NCBI RefSeq assembly: GCF_041260155.1 | Contig: NC_091931.1 | Location: 20,341,654 to 20,405,653, forward strand | Source of the DNA: Ptychodera flava | Lineage: Eukaryota > Hemichordata > Enteropneusta > Ptychoderidae | Direction of reading: 5' to 3' | Length of the DNA stretch: 64,000 nt | Shown: positions 37,950 to 50,680 of the stretch, piece by piece | Numbering within the stretch: the stretch's first letter is position 1 | How the letters are laid out: every line of letters starts with the position of its first letter | Notes under the pieces: model-generated | What the model saw: the letters and a program-made list of their open reading frames with translations, nothing else | What the model was told of the DNA's origin: nothing | Database searches by the model: none | Position numbers and translations under genes: made by a program

Positions 37950-38400
37950 TGTATCTATCTATTTATCTATCTATTTATCTATTTATTTATTTATTTATTT
38001 ATTTCACATTACAGACATTTGTATCGTATAAAATAAAACAAGTATTGATTACAAGACATAGTGTGTGAGAATACTATTGTTTTACAGTAAAATTCGGACT
38101 CATGTTCCTGTTTTGTAAATAATAACGATGGAATTATTGTAAAAATGTCTAAAATATGAAGGGAATGTACAAGGTATATGGAAATAAAAAAAAATTATTA
38201 AAATCGGACCAATATTGGGCAGTAAGTGGCCAAAAGCGTTGAAACTATAATACCGGGGCGGCCATTTTGGATTTATGCAAATTAGGCGGTTTTCCACTCC
38301 TCGGATTTTGGAAGACTTTTGATATGTTTTTCTATGGGTTTTTCTGAGATGAATGGTGAAAAAATAAATTCTGTTGCAATTGTGGTGGTTACCCCCTTTT
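37865..38400 (-). repeat. Inverted retroposon copy with (TTTA)n tail
   Basis: Reverse complement of 34,040-34,466. Its tail is a (TTTA)n/(TCTA)n microsatellite (37,879-38,003, plus-strand reading) of about 125 bp, much longer than the tail of the left copy. Confidence 0.8.
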
Positions 38401-39800
38401 TTGGCCTAAAATGACTGGACTAATAAGGCTGTAACGCTGTTCGTGTAAATGGTTATATTCACAAGAAATTCCTGGCGCGCGGCCAATTTTTTTTCTCTAT
38501 TGAGCGTGGGAGTAACGGATTGAGGGAAATTTTGTCATGAGTTGGTGTGGAAAATGCTTGCGTGCAGTGCGACAGAACGCTGCGGGCGGTTGAATTGCGA
38601 GTGCTATCGCACTCCTCACTCAAAGCCTGGACACCAATCGTGAAAATTACAAGCCTGATACAAACTATAAATTTGACATCATTGATTCAGCTGGATGTTA
38701 TTGTACCTACAGACGTTGGCGCTTAGTTACCAATGACTTTATAATGATAAAAATATCAATAGTAGAATAATATGACACCACGTCAGATCAACACCCTTTA
38801 GGCCAACTTGTCCTCATCATTCCACCTCAACGCTACCTTTATGAAATGGACTGGGAGTAAACGAGTGGATTTTTTCCCTTGTATACCTTACGAATCTCCT
38901 GAAATAAGAATGTCAAAGTATTTATCTGTAGCCGAACTTATCTGTATTTTCAAAAGAAGCTGAATATCAATCCGAAATCAACAAGTTGAAATGGCAAATA
39001 CGCAAACAAAATAGTTCACCTGGCCAAATTTCTTTCAGACGACAACACTTGCCTACCTTTTTTTCATTTAGGCCCTATATGCATGTATTCCATGAAATAT
39101 AGGAATAGCCAAACATGCATGTGCTCTATGGAATTGCATCGTCATTTTTGTCATCGTCCGTTTATGATTTATTTGTTTTTATGGGAGTTCGGAGCCTTAA
39201 CTGAAGTGATTTTGACTTTGTCTGCGAACAAAACCATTGCGGTGACTGAGCTGAACAAAGTTGCACTTTTTCGGTCCAGGAAAGTTGCTCTGATTTGACT
39301 CGACTTTGCATTTTTTGAATTATAAGTCCGAGTATGGCGACTAGACCAACTGGGCTTCTCATATCGGTTATACCGTACACTGATAGGCCTACAGTCTTAT
39401 CGCTTATTTCGGCGGATGCTTCATGGCTAAGATACCGATGTACGTGACGTCATCTAACGGCTAATAACTAGCACAAGTCGTGTAAAATGCATGTCTCGGT
39501 CATTAGTATAGTGTTACTATAAACATGTTCATAATGACTAATTCAACAACATCGGCATTACAGTCTCCACAGTAGTACGCCTACTGCACGCGTGTAGCCC
39601 TACTTGCTCCACCGTCTGGTTGTAATCACGATAGATAGCAGAATCAAGAGGTGAGCTGACGTCATCGACTGTCTACATTTCAACTGACTTGAGGAGTCAT
39701 TCTATCCGCAAGATGGCCGCTAAACTGCAGGGTCAGTGACCCGCGTCTAGCCACATGTACGTACAACTGCTCACAGTGCCCCGAGCACAATGCAGTATTG
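38400..39800. other. Unassigned sequence
   Basis: No supported gene or repeat; the small open frames have no domain or splice support. Confidence 0.5.
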
Positions 39801-39808
39801 AATTGAAT

Positions 39809-39948
39809 GGATAGTCGAAGGCCGAACCTCGCTAGCAGTCATTCTTTATACTAGCTACTACCAGGGAGGTAGTCAGTCACCGCTATGGGGCTACCTCCCT
39901 GCTACTGCCGAGGTTCGGCTGTCGGCCTTCGAGTTCGATCGGCTATCC
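39809..39948. mobile_element. Imperfect hairpin element
   Basis: The left side ggatagtcgaaggccgaacc pairs with the right side ggttcggctgtcggccttcg...ggctatcc. An inner pair, ccagggaggtag / ctacctccctg, is nested inside. A GC-rich foldback of about 140 bp. Confidence 0.65.
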
Positions 39949-40078
39949 AGTCCCTCTAGTATAGAGCATGGTCTATTTTTTACATCCATGTATAGAGGAA
40001 CTGTGGCTGGGCTATCTAAGCAGCAACATAGCTCTGCGTGGTATGGCTGTGTGTTACCGGTGTTATAGGGCCGGGGTC

Positions 40079-40686
40079 CAGACACTTCGCACCAAAACCA
40101 GTTCGCCCCACACAACTTCGTCCCAAAACCATTTCGCACCAAAACCACCTCGTCCCAAGTACTACCTCGTCCAACGCCACTTCGCCCCAAGTACCACCTC
40201 GTACTAAAACCACTTCGCTTACCGTCAACTCGTCCTAAAACATCGATGTCACGATGTATCATTACGTTGTTTTTACCTGCAACTTGGCTACCACGAACCA
40301 TTTATTCTTCCATGAAACCATACCATATATTAGAAAAAAGAAACACACAAACTACTAAATGGTACATATCAGGTGCCGTGCGCGGTATTGCACGATGCGA
40401 TGTCATTTTCTCGAAATGTGTACAATTTCAAGATTTCAGTCCCGGGATGGTAGAAAGGTGATTAAAACTTCACTGGCAGTGGTTGGTTATTTTCAGCTTT
40501 TCACGGTTACCGATAAATTGGGGAGTAAAGTCGTGTTTTTTTTTCGGGTCGCAATGGTTTTGGGCGACGTGACTTTTGGGGCGAAGAGGTTTTGGTACGA
40601 GGTTGTTTTGGTGCGAAGTGGTTTTGGTGCGAAATGGTATGGGACGAGATGGTATGGTGCGAAGTGGTTTTGGTGCGAAGTGTCTG
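40079..40686. mobile_element. Short element with minisatellite-like TIRs
   Basis: The ends read CAGACACTTCGCACCAAAAC inward from both sides. Just inside them are tandem 15-16 bp units of the type CCACTTCGCACCAAAA (40,085-40,240), with the inverted array at 40,555-40,686. The 310-bp centre has no gene. The architecture is the same as the element at 31,760-33,743 but with a different unit. Confidence 0.75.
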
Positions 40687-41042
40687 TGGGAACCTGGATG
40701 GTTGGTAAGTGACTAACACAACACTCATCATCGGTTAAAAGAGCCTTTTTTCTTATAACTTGTAACTGTAGTATAGATGAGACACATGACCACAGTCCCT
40801 CCACCAAACCGTGACATGACAGGTATGTTATTAAATTTATCAATGTGTTGCATCTTTTGACAGCAGTGAGACATTTTCTCGGCCAATTAGGGTGTGGGAT
40901 TATACTTCTCTCGTCTCTTCATACTTGCAAAAAATGGCAGTCGTCATTATATTTTATTGTAAAAAACATAATAATAATAATAATAATACTTTATTGCTCA
41001 ACAACACACTCAAGGAGTGTGGTAAGGCAAAAATTACAAAAC

Positions 41043-42179
41043 TCAGCAAACACTGGATGAAGCTGCTGCTGGGGGAGGAACTAAAGTACAAGAAATAAAT
41101 TTGGCAAGAGGTAGTTTATCTTTGTCAGTAAAGATATATATGAACTTTTCTCTGTCATTCAAATCAAGAAAGCCTGGATTATACAAACTTGTGGATGAAA
41201 ATAGACCATCTCGATACGTTCTGTATTTTGGACATTCTATAACAAAGTGAAATTCATCCTCAACTAAAGACTTACAAAACTTGCAGAATCTTTCATTTGC
41301 AGGAACTTTAGGAGTTGACCTTCTACCCAGTTCTATTTGTAGGTTGTGATCCGAAATTCTTAGTTTTGTCAGCCACCTCCTATAGGTAAAAGATCTTATA
41401 TCTAGCAAGTAACTTTCAAATTCAAATTTTGTCTTAAAAAGTCTGTAAGTTCGGAGCTTATTCCTCTGCATTCCACACTTCCTTTTATCATTATGAATGT
41501 TTTTCAGCCATGTTTGTTCATAAGTTTCACATAAACTATCATATACATTATTAACTGTGGAATTAATATTGCAAACACAAGACCATATATCGCTCCCACT
41601 GTGAGAGTTCAATATGCTTTGTATATAATTATACCAATCTGAATTCAACCTGGATGTATAAGCAGATCTCAATAAGATGTCATCTGATAAAACCAAACGA
41701 TGCCAGTATTTGAGCATGTGTTTTATCACCATAAAGTGTATTGGATATCTACCCAGCTCTCCAACAACACCATCAGACGGTGCATATTTAGAGACTCCTA
41801 GGATAAATCTATAATAAGAAATACTAACATCATTGAGAAAGTTACACTTGTCATTAATTTCATGTCCCCATATTTCACAGCCATATGTCATAATAGGAAC
41901 AATTAAACTATCAAAGAGTGATAATGCAACTTTTACAGAAAGTGAACCATTTTGAAGGCCCTTACGAAGGCTGAAAAGAGCTTTCATTGCCTTCAATTTA
42001 AGATTGTGAAAATTACCTTTGAATTTACCATTTGGGGTAATGACAAAACCAAGGTAACAGTACTCTTTCACTAAGTCAAGAGTCACTCCATTGTAAGTGA
42101 GTGTAACTCCTTTTACAAGATGATTACTTTTGTTGAACACAATAACTTTCGTTTTCTTTATGTTAATAGTTAATTCCAT
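41043..42179 (-). pseudogene. LINE C-terminal region with CCHC knuckle
   Basis: This continues directly from the reverse transcriptase after a frame change (CREWN to MELTINIKKTKVIVF). It ends in a cysteine/histidine knuckle FCKFCKS...EFHFVIECPKY near residues 320-345. A closely matching end is found at 32,650-32,780. Confidence 0.9.
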
Positions 42180-43730
42180 TCACGACAAAAACTATGAAGT
42201 TTATCTAAGCAGCTTTGTAAGCCTGTTTCAGATCCTGAAATCAATAAAAGATCATCAGCATACATTAGACAATTGATAAGGAGTTTACCAAGTTTGATAG
42301 GACAGTCCTCACTGGAACCAAATGTACTGGGAAGATCATTTATAAAAATATTGAACAAAGTTGGACTTAAATTACACCCTTGCTTAACTCCTAAATTGGA
42401 GTCAAATTCTTCAGTAAAGCAATTGTTACTTTTCACACAATACTTAATGTTGTTGTACATGGACTTAATTAAGCTATAAAAATTACCATTAATGCCATAT
42501 TTCTGTAATTTCCAAAGTAAACCTGTACGCCAAACCCTGTCAAATGCTTTCTGAAAATCTACAAAACAACAATATAGGTACCTACGACTGGGACTATAGC
42601 TTGACTGAGAAAATTTCGCATAGACATGCTGATCAATAGCTGAACGCAAAACTAAAAGATTATCTGCAGTTCTCCTCTTTGCTCTGAAACCAGACTGAAA
42701 TGGCGAAAGAATACCATTGCTATTAAGAAAGTTTATAAGCCTATTATTCAACACAGAGGTAAACAGTTTTGCAAGGCAACTATTTATAGAAATCCCTCTG
42801 TAATTTGACGGATCACATGTATCACCTGATTTGAACACAGGGACCAAATATGCTTTTTTCCAAGCATTTGGAAACGTTCCTGATCTGAGAATGACATTGA
42901 ATAATGAACACAATGGAGTAAGTATGGAAGAACCACCATATTTTAGCATTTCGTTCAAAATACCATCGACACCTGGGGATTTCCCCGATTTTAATTTACG
43001 CAAAGCTTTTAAAATTTCTGATACTGTAAATGAGGAATTAAGAATAAAACTCACATCATATTCATTGGCCGCTTCCATTTTTGTTAATTCAGAAAGAATA
43101 CGTTTAGAAACATTATCAGTTTCTTCACAAGAAAATTACCCAACTGCTTAAAGTGAGAAAACCATTCACTAGGAGAAATAGACGAGTCTATTTTCTTACT
43201 GACATGACTCCCTGAAATATCCTTCCACAATTTCCAGTAATCATTACGGTCTTCGGAATAAACTTTTCTAACTTCCTCAATTGACTCTCTCTGAAAGAAG
43301 ACCATTTATATTTTAACAATTTTTTGTAATCTCTTTTCAGAGTGAAACATCTCCCTCTAATATGTGGATCATTTGGGTAGCGATTCAACAGTTTACAGCA
43401 ATCTTTCAGATCTTTACGAAGTGAAAAACAAGACTTATCAAACCAAGGCTGAAAAACACGTTTTGATTTCTTCTTTTTCAATTTCGGCGTAACCTTACGC
43501 AAACAGCGATCTGAAACTTTGTGAATAATACCTTCAAATACTTTTACAATATCATCACAAGAATGGGAACTTTGACAGTCAATATTAAAATTTCTAAAGT
43601 CTTCTTGAATTGATGAACTTTGCAGAGTATTTAAGAAATCTTGTTTAGCATTATCATTCCACAAATATTTACTTGGACATGGTTTACACTCTACATCAAC
43701 TGACTGCTTCACAATCTTATTAATATTCAT
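42170..43730 (-). pseudogene. LINE reverse transcriptase
   Basis: The frames at 43,730-43,188, 43,305-43,084 and 43,078-42,170 cover a linker and the polymerase. Motifs: SPGVDGILNEML, VPVFKSGDTCDPSNYRGISI, FVDFQKAFDRVW (motif A), GVKQGCNLSPTLFNIFIND (motif B) and CLMYADDLLLIS (motif C, catalytic YADD). The domain itself is intact, but its junctions upstream and downstream are shifted. Confidence 0.92.
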
Positions 43731-44600
43731 AGGAAAAACCTATTGGACAATGATCAGAGAAATGTGTAAAAGCATATACTTTGAAATAATCTATCCGGTC
43801 CACTAAATTCTTTGAACAATACCATAATCTACTGTACTAAATCCATTTCCCTTGTAACAAGTTGGTTTTCCATAAAGATCCCCTGCAGTTCTACCATTTA
43901 AAATCTGTAAGCCGTTTTGAATGCAAAGATCAATAAGTTGTCTCCCAAAGGGATTGATACTACAATTACCATTATCCATTGAAATTCTATGATGTACGGA
44001 GTCAGGAATATAATCATTAGGTGTAGGACAGTGATTTATGTCATCATGTTGAATATAATCTTGCAAATTACCTGTCCTAGCATTAAAGTCTCCTACTAAA
44101 ATTATGTCTCCCAAACTCGAAAATTCAAGAATCTCAGAATGAAGAGCTTCAAAATAATCATTATTTAGATGCATTACAGACCCTTGTGGAGGCAAATATA
44201 CACAACACATAAAAACATCACTATTAAATGAGAAAAAATCCTTATCAAGTTTTACCCAGAGCAAGTCAGAAATTTTTGAATTCATCTTATGGATACCTGA
44301 CTTAAAGCATGACTTAAATACAACAACAGATCCCCCAGCAGCACGTTTACTACGTTTATGTTGTAAATTTCTATCAGATCTAAAATAACTATAACTATCA
44401 AAAGCAACAGTGTTTGACTTCGAAAGCCACGTTTCTTGAATACACATTATATCAAATTGGTTAACAATTGATAGAAAATCTTCATCATCACATTTTTTTG
44501 ATAAACCACCTTGGATGTTCCAACTTCCAACACGTAAAAAAGAACGCTTAAAATTCCTTCTTAAAACAGCAGTACTCTGTCTCTGCGAGGCAAAACACAT
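43731..44600 (-). pseudogene. LINE AP-endonuclease
   Basis: From 44,600 leftward: RVGSWNIQGG, MCIQETWLSKS, the substrate-side CCVYLPPQGS, LVGDFNARTGN (intact GDFN), then near 43,800 a frame break before SDHCPIGFS. It nicks target DNA. All core motifs expected of the exonuclease III-like fold are present apart from the frameshift. Confidence 0.9.
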
Positions 44601-44809
44601 GTCAGTGTAAAAGCTGAATAACAGAACTGGATAAATTGAAGGAAAACTTTATGAACAGCTGACTACAAATAGGAATAGGAAAAAGTAGCCAGAATAACAG
44701 GTGTGCTAAATTTAGCACTAGGTTGACAAAAGTTAATGGACACACAACAACTCTTTTGGAGCACAGTGTAATATTGCAGCCATTAGTGTATTTTATTGTA
44801 AAAAACACC

Positions 44810-47480
44810 ATTGTCACCAGTTATTTTCTTTGAGCAATATCATTGCCCTTTAAGAAGTGCGTCACTGCACAGTATCACTGCAATATTGAGGCAAAATTTA
44901 CATGTGTCAATTAAAACACAAACAGCTAGGGCAGTTACTTTCCACAATTGCAGTAAATGGGTACAGTAATTAAATCTGAGGAGAGTAATGTTAGTCCCAA
45001 ATCCAAGTGCTTATTTATTATACTAGAATTGCTTGCTCTTCTTTCTGTCTGTGGTACGCATATCTGTGTCCTTTGGAGTGTAATTTGTATGATGTTTGCA
45101 GGTTATAAACACTCTGTAAATATGGCAAGATTCAAATTTTTGTTTATATATGGATCAGTGAGTCTTATATACTTAGTTCACATTGGCAACCCAACTGAAA
45201 TTTTGGCTGACGCAAAATAATTGTCCTTTTGGGATTAAATTTGGTTCGCGTCCGCACTTATCAACACTTACCGGTACCAGAATTAGGGCCGATCTAAATT
45301 TACCTTCCTTTGTGGCTTCTGACCTGTCAAAGTTCAAAATGGCACATTTGAATAATGGCACGCTGTTTCAACTGTTCATGATTTCCCTGCGTTTTTATGA
45401 CTACAACTCGCCCTTTTAATCATCGGAGAGATCTTCACTATTTATTGGATGAGCATATGGTATATATAAGACCGCGATGGAGAAATAACCAGTGCGCGGC
45501 ATTTTTGACATGCCTCCCTAGTCTATTTACGTGCACTGTGTAATCGAATGACTTGGTCTCGTTTGCGGAACAAACGTTGGTGGGGATTAAGTTCTGCGTA
45601 CATGGGATGATACATGTAAAGACTGGATTGAAAACTTTCGATAGGTGTAAACTTTAGTTTCAAACGTCGTTTGTTTTGTGCGAATAGTGTGACTAGTTCA
45701 ACTTCGATCCATGGCGGAGGCCTGGTCAACTGGAACCAGGGCTGACGTAACGTGTCCACACTGCACCACACACGTGAATTTGCGTCGGCCCTGAACCCCC
45801 CTTCTAGCAGGGACCAAACTGCATCGGCCCTAGGCCAACACAGCGTGTCCACATTGTTTTTTTACGTCGGCCCGGGACCAGGGCCGGTGCTACACCGACG
45901 CAAACTGGTCAATCTGAACAGGGTTAATCATGACATTTACTTGTTCCATCCAATAAAATGTCATTTCTCCTCATTTCCTGGCCGTAGACTCACTCTGAAT
46001 CGGATTTGCCATCATAAAGTTTACAGTAATATGTCAGTGATATTTTTGAGGATGGCACCCTGGTGAATTTTACCAAGATTTCCTACAGCTGTAGTAATGC
46101 TACCGTAACAACAAGTGTTCCCTGGGAGGTAATTAATGCACATCCTTTTAGAGGACAATAGAAATGGTATCAGGTTTCCCACTCCATTTACCTGTCTACC
46201 AAACCTTTGCATGTGCTGACCACTTTTCTGATGATCTCACCACTACAATCAAAGGCATATTGATGGATTATCTCTGTTACTCAATCGGCATATTGAAAAC
46301 ATTAAGTACATCTAGTGCTCAGTATACCCAGGAAATATAATGCACTGAATCATACTATTTTTCCATGTATTTCGTGTATGTCTAACATATAATGTATTCT
46401 GTTTCTGTAGATTGATAGCTGTGTAGGATCAGCAAACCACAGGTCATATTCCTCTGTTCTTTGATCCTCTTCATCGTTGTTGGAATTTGAGGCTCATATG
46501 TCAGTCTTCACAGTGTATGCATATATCAGCATGTCAACTACATGTACATGTGTGTACCACGTCCATGAATACAAGAAGTGAGTATGTATATTTATGACTC
46601 GTTTGCTCCAAGTAGACATTGCCTTCTAAGTGTTGTAACTTGGAGCATACAACAAACCTATGCACAATCCTATGTACTAGCTATTTGTAAATTCAAAGGT
46701 TTGTCTAAAGTTGTTGCAAACCAACCACTCTCAAAGGTTTTGTAAACAAGCAACTGCTCTCTAAAACAACTGGGCAACATTGTAGGAAACCACCAGGCAT
46801 TTCATGTATACAGAAAAGCGTTACTGACAGTGTATTTCTAAAATTTTCTCATCCATGGAAATTGCTCAGCAACTGAATGAAGTGCTTGATGATAATAACA
46901 CCCATAGTTTTGATGCATGGTGACTTTTATTTCAAAGTGACAGAATATACACCATAGATACTCTGGTATGTCTTGTCAATCCGAAATATTTGATTTCATG
47001 ATTTCACATAAAATCTTCACTGTGCATGTAGGTACAATTACTGGGTGTTCTAAATGGCTAGCTTTTGAGCTAGTGTAGCTTGATGTATCAGTCACTGCCG
47101 CACACTTCAGTGAGTGCATGTTGTCTGGATAGAGCACACATGTACTCACTAACTTTGGTACTGGCTTGCAAAGCACTATACAGCAAGAATCCCTTGAGCC
47201 AAATACTAATTACTAGTGCCAAATGTAATTTGCTGTCTGGAGAGCTAGGACATTGTAAAGTTTACTTGAAAGTGAAACAATAACAGTGACCTCAGTAAAA
47301 CAGCAGTCAATCGTCATAAAAAGCACTTTTTCAAAGCAGGAAATTATCATCTGTACATGCACCCACATTCAGAATCAGAGATCTGTATGGTATAGATAAG
47401 GAACATATCCAAAAAGTATCAAAACACATAAATCACAATCGATATACATGTGTACAATGTGTGCACCTCCTCAAACCAAA
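44810..47480. other. Unassigned sequence
   Basis: No supported gene. A GC-rich patch at 45,720-45,920 has several copies of gtcggccc/gggccgac and looks like the sub-terminal part of a transposable element, but I could not define its ends. Confidence 0.5.
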
Positions 47481-47570
47481 AGAAGGGAATACAAACAACT
47501 AGGGCGACTGATGAACAGACAAAATACTGAAGTCTCGAAACACATGTAAAGACAAATCACAACTCCGTAG
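47480..47570 (+). repeat. Penelope-type terminal fragment
   Basis: It shares gggaatacaaa and agggcgactgatgaa with the fragments at 22,880 and 33,050, and contains the hammerhead-like core below. Confidence 0.5.
47508..47541 (+). ncRNA. Hammerhead-ribozyme-like core
   Basis: CTGATGA, then AGAC / GTCT stem around an 11-base loop, then CGAAAC. Same architecture as at 33,185 with a different stem sequence, so the pairing rather than the sequence is preserved. Stems I and III were not resolved. Confidence 0.45.
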
Positions 47571-48081
47571 ATTCGAGGTTGCATTCATTTCCTTTTGTAT
47601 TCAAGTAAATTTTTAACGATCTAAGGTATTGAAATGTCCCAACTGTAGTAATAGTGAATTTTGATAAATATCTGCACTATGCACCTGTGCGAAGTTGAAC
47701 ATCTCATTACAAGTCCAGGAGACTTATTAGTGTAATTAAGCAGCATCCTGTTTGGTCTCTATTATCATTGTAATTGTGGATTATCTGTATCAAGAGTTGA
47801 AAATGTAAGGATGCTGAACATTGATACTGCCTAACAAAAATTTCAACCCTCTGTGTATGTTTCTTTGCCTCAGAATAGTGACCAATTCCAAAATTTGTGT
47901 GTTGACTTGAAGATTTTAGAGATATCGTCAGTTAGAGGGATTGCTGTAACTGTGCAAGGCAACGGACATACCTGCAGAAGACTATCAATCATGTTGCATG
48001 GTTTGTTGCAACTTTATTAATTTTGTATCATCATCAGTGTCATCACCATTAAGCATTTCTTTGTCAAATAATGAGTGTTAA

Positions 48082-48266
48082 AGGTATACAGTCACCTGTA
48101 ATCTGAATATGCCCATATGTGGTCAAAGAGCATTCCTTGGTATTCAAAATGCCCATGTGAGGGCGCGGTTTTTAAAAAGTGGCCACCCGCTTAATACGTA
48201 TGTGATTGGTTAGATTTTCTCTTTCCATGGTTACTGTGGCAAAATTGGAACGGTGACAGTATACCT
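48082..48266. mobile_element. Small MITE with TTAA duplication
   Basis: 185 bp bounded by AGGTATACAGTCACC and its inverted form GGTGACAGTATACCT, with TTAA on both sides (48,078-48,081 and 48,267-48,270). A TTAA duplication is typical of the piggyBac superfamily (family knowledge). No coding capacity. Confidence 0.8.
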
Positions 48267-48269
48267 TTA

Positions 48270-50680
48270 AACTAAATGCTGTATGTGACACTAAATATAT
48301 TTGCTGAATGGAAAACTGGCAATTTATGATACAGTTTTGTCAAAAGATGAAGTACAGCCATTCTCAAGAGTCATACCTACATATAAGACAATATCTATTT
48401 CAGACTAGCTGTACATGTATCTGACCACAAAAAATACTGAATAGAAGCCTTCATGGATGCATTTCATAATGCTGCATCATCAGTAATGGTTTTGGTCCAA
48501 AGACTTTGATCATCTATTGACACTGAGAATTAATGACATTCCTCATTCACACTCTTTTTTCCAACAGATCATCCTGGATATTTACATCAATCATGGACAC
48601 TCCAGCTGTGGTGTCTGGTTTCATATGGCATTTATTCTCCATCAAAGTTACCACTTTATCACATATGGAGAAAGCTGTTTTTGAAGGGTACACAATTTGT
48701 TCTAGAGAAGTTTAAATTTCTGGTCAAGAAGAACTAGGATGATCATCACAGTGGAAGGTAAACAAAAGACAAAAAAATAATTTGTTATGATGACCATTTT
48801 GCCTGGCAGCCAAAATTCTGTAACATTAGAACTGGCATCTCTTGGGTTTGATGTAACTGTTTCTCGTTTGGCAAAGTTTGATGATAGTATGAAATGAGCA
48901 GCCCTCAAAGGGACAACAATTCCAAAATTCTGACTCTGAAATAATATTTTGAAATATTTCTGTGCTATTTTTGGAAGTCAATGCATTAATCTGCAGAGAA
49001 GAGGCCAGTGAGATGCTGAATGCAGAAGCTCGTCAACAAAGTCACCTATGTGCAGTGTGCACAAATTGTGATTGTTGCTCACCGGCAAAATCCGTCCCGT
49101 ATTCAAGTTGTTCTGAGCTATTCACGCAGGACAGAATAAATTTGTTAACTTTATGAAATATCCTTGCACTTTGCTGTATACATAGCCAACAAAATAGTCT
49201 AGGTTTCCAAAGAGTGGCCAATTTGATCATTTCTAAAATTGTAACAAAATGGTGAATCTAAACCACCTAATTTACAACCACATCTCTGAAGTCTATGTAT
49301 CATATTTCTGTGTTGATGTATATTTTAATGTTCTTATATGTTGTAATTAAACCTAAGTTTTGTATTTTCTATGCATGTGTGTTTATGGAGTGCTATTTTC
49401 TTGCTTACACTGCAAATACTGAATTTTCAGTGTAAAATTGTTTTTAACAGTGAAACAAAATAGCTAGATGTAATCACAATGTACATCAAGATATGGCTGC
49501 GGAATCTACTGTTAGCAACTGGGGAAATGTTATCTTTGATTCTACAAATGTGGTAGATATGGACTAACACTTTACTGATATATACAGTTTATCACATGCC
49601 TGTACACAACAATCACAAATGTATAAAATTGGTAAGTTGCTGAACAAACAGATTCAGTCTACAAATAGGTCGTTGCTTGCAAAAGACATATAATTTGAAA
49701 TTTTGTGTTTGTCGGAGCACAGTCTACAAAGGCGGGGAGTTGTCGCAGAAAGGAAGAGTAGTACTAGTAAGAATATACTATTTCATGGTGTTTTACTGTA
49801 CAGGTATTAGCATGAAAATAAATTTTAGCATCTTTCTTAATGGTTTGATTTGAAGTAACATAAAGAATAGAGCTGAGATCATGCATAAGTAGCAATATGA
49901 GCATGTAGATCATCTTGCATTGGTGTCAATGTGTTCATGTCGGTGTAGGTAATGCGTGAAGCACAGCTTCTGTCTTCATTGTCAATGTGTTGGGCCGCAG
50001 GGCCGCAGACCGAATGATAAACAAGGAAACAAAAAAATACCGAACAGCTAACATAGAGACAGGAAAAAAAACAACCAAGTGATACACTAAACAAAAAAAA
50101 AACCAGGCAGCAGTGAGACTTTATATCATCGTATGTAGTCATTCTCTCAATTTTCTGACAGTTGATAACGTTGAGAGTAGGACCATTTCATTGCTAGTTA
50201 ATTAGGTACTTTGGAAGTGATGACATAGGCCCTGTAAGTTTGACAATTGTGCTATCCTACATTTTTCGATGAATCTGTTGCTTAGTTTCTGTAGAATATT
50301 TTACTTGTTTTCCCATTTTTTATTTCTTTTCTTTCATTTGTGTGATGTTTGTCTGTTTGTCTCCGTATGTTTTATTTACATTAATTGTTATTTAACCTGA
50401 GACTGCGTTTGAATTTGTGAATTTCAATTAAAGCAAGGTTGTCAAACGTTTGAATGAGGTATTAAATAATGGAAGAATGCCTTGAGGTCTGGCAATAAAA
50501 CTTACCAAGTTTCTTTGATATTTTGTTACATTTTTACAGATTTTGTCCTTATGTTTATCTACCAACACTATCAGGTCATCAGATTTTTGCCTTTTAGATC
50601 AGCAAGGGAAAATAAGCCATGATGAAGTTGACCTTATGTCTGATGACCTGTCTGGTCGTTTATGCTCCGTCGATCATTAA
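48270..50680. other. Unassigned sequence
   Basis: No supported gene. Two plus-strand open stretches after acceptor-like sites (about 48,566-48,713 and 48,994-49,156) have no domain and no demonstrable splice partner. Confidence 0.45.

Larger units (their letters stand above)
40969..44788 (-). mobile_element. Near full-length non-LTR retrotransposon
   Basis: A 3.8-kb LINE flanked by a perfect 19-bp target-site duplication, TATTTTATTGTAAAAAACA (40,950-40,968 and 44,789-44,807). The 3' tail is (TTA)n next to AATAAA on the minus strand (about 40,969-41,000). The order on the minus strand is AP-endonuclease, reverse transcriptase, then a C-terminal CCHC-like knuckle. A few frameshifts (near 43,800, 43,190-43,305, 43,080, 42,175) suggest recent inactivation. 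The clade is uncertain; the motifs fit the Jockey/CR1/L1-like AP-endonuclease LINEs. The plus-strand C-terminal fragment at 32,100-33,040 is a relative. Confidence 0.93.

Noticed and set aside
45523..45852. A minus-strand 109-codon frame ending LFRKRDQVIRLHSARK.
   Set aside because: It overlaps a patch of repeated gtcggccc motifs that looks like transposon end sequence; no domain was recognised.
48566..49156. Two plus-strand open stretches behind acceptor-like sites.
   Set aside because: All three frames are open near the first acceptor, and no donor or partner exon supports either.
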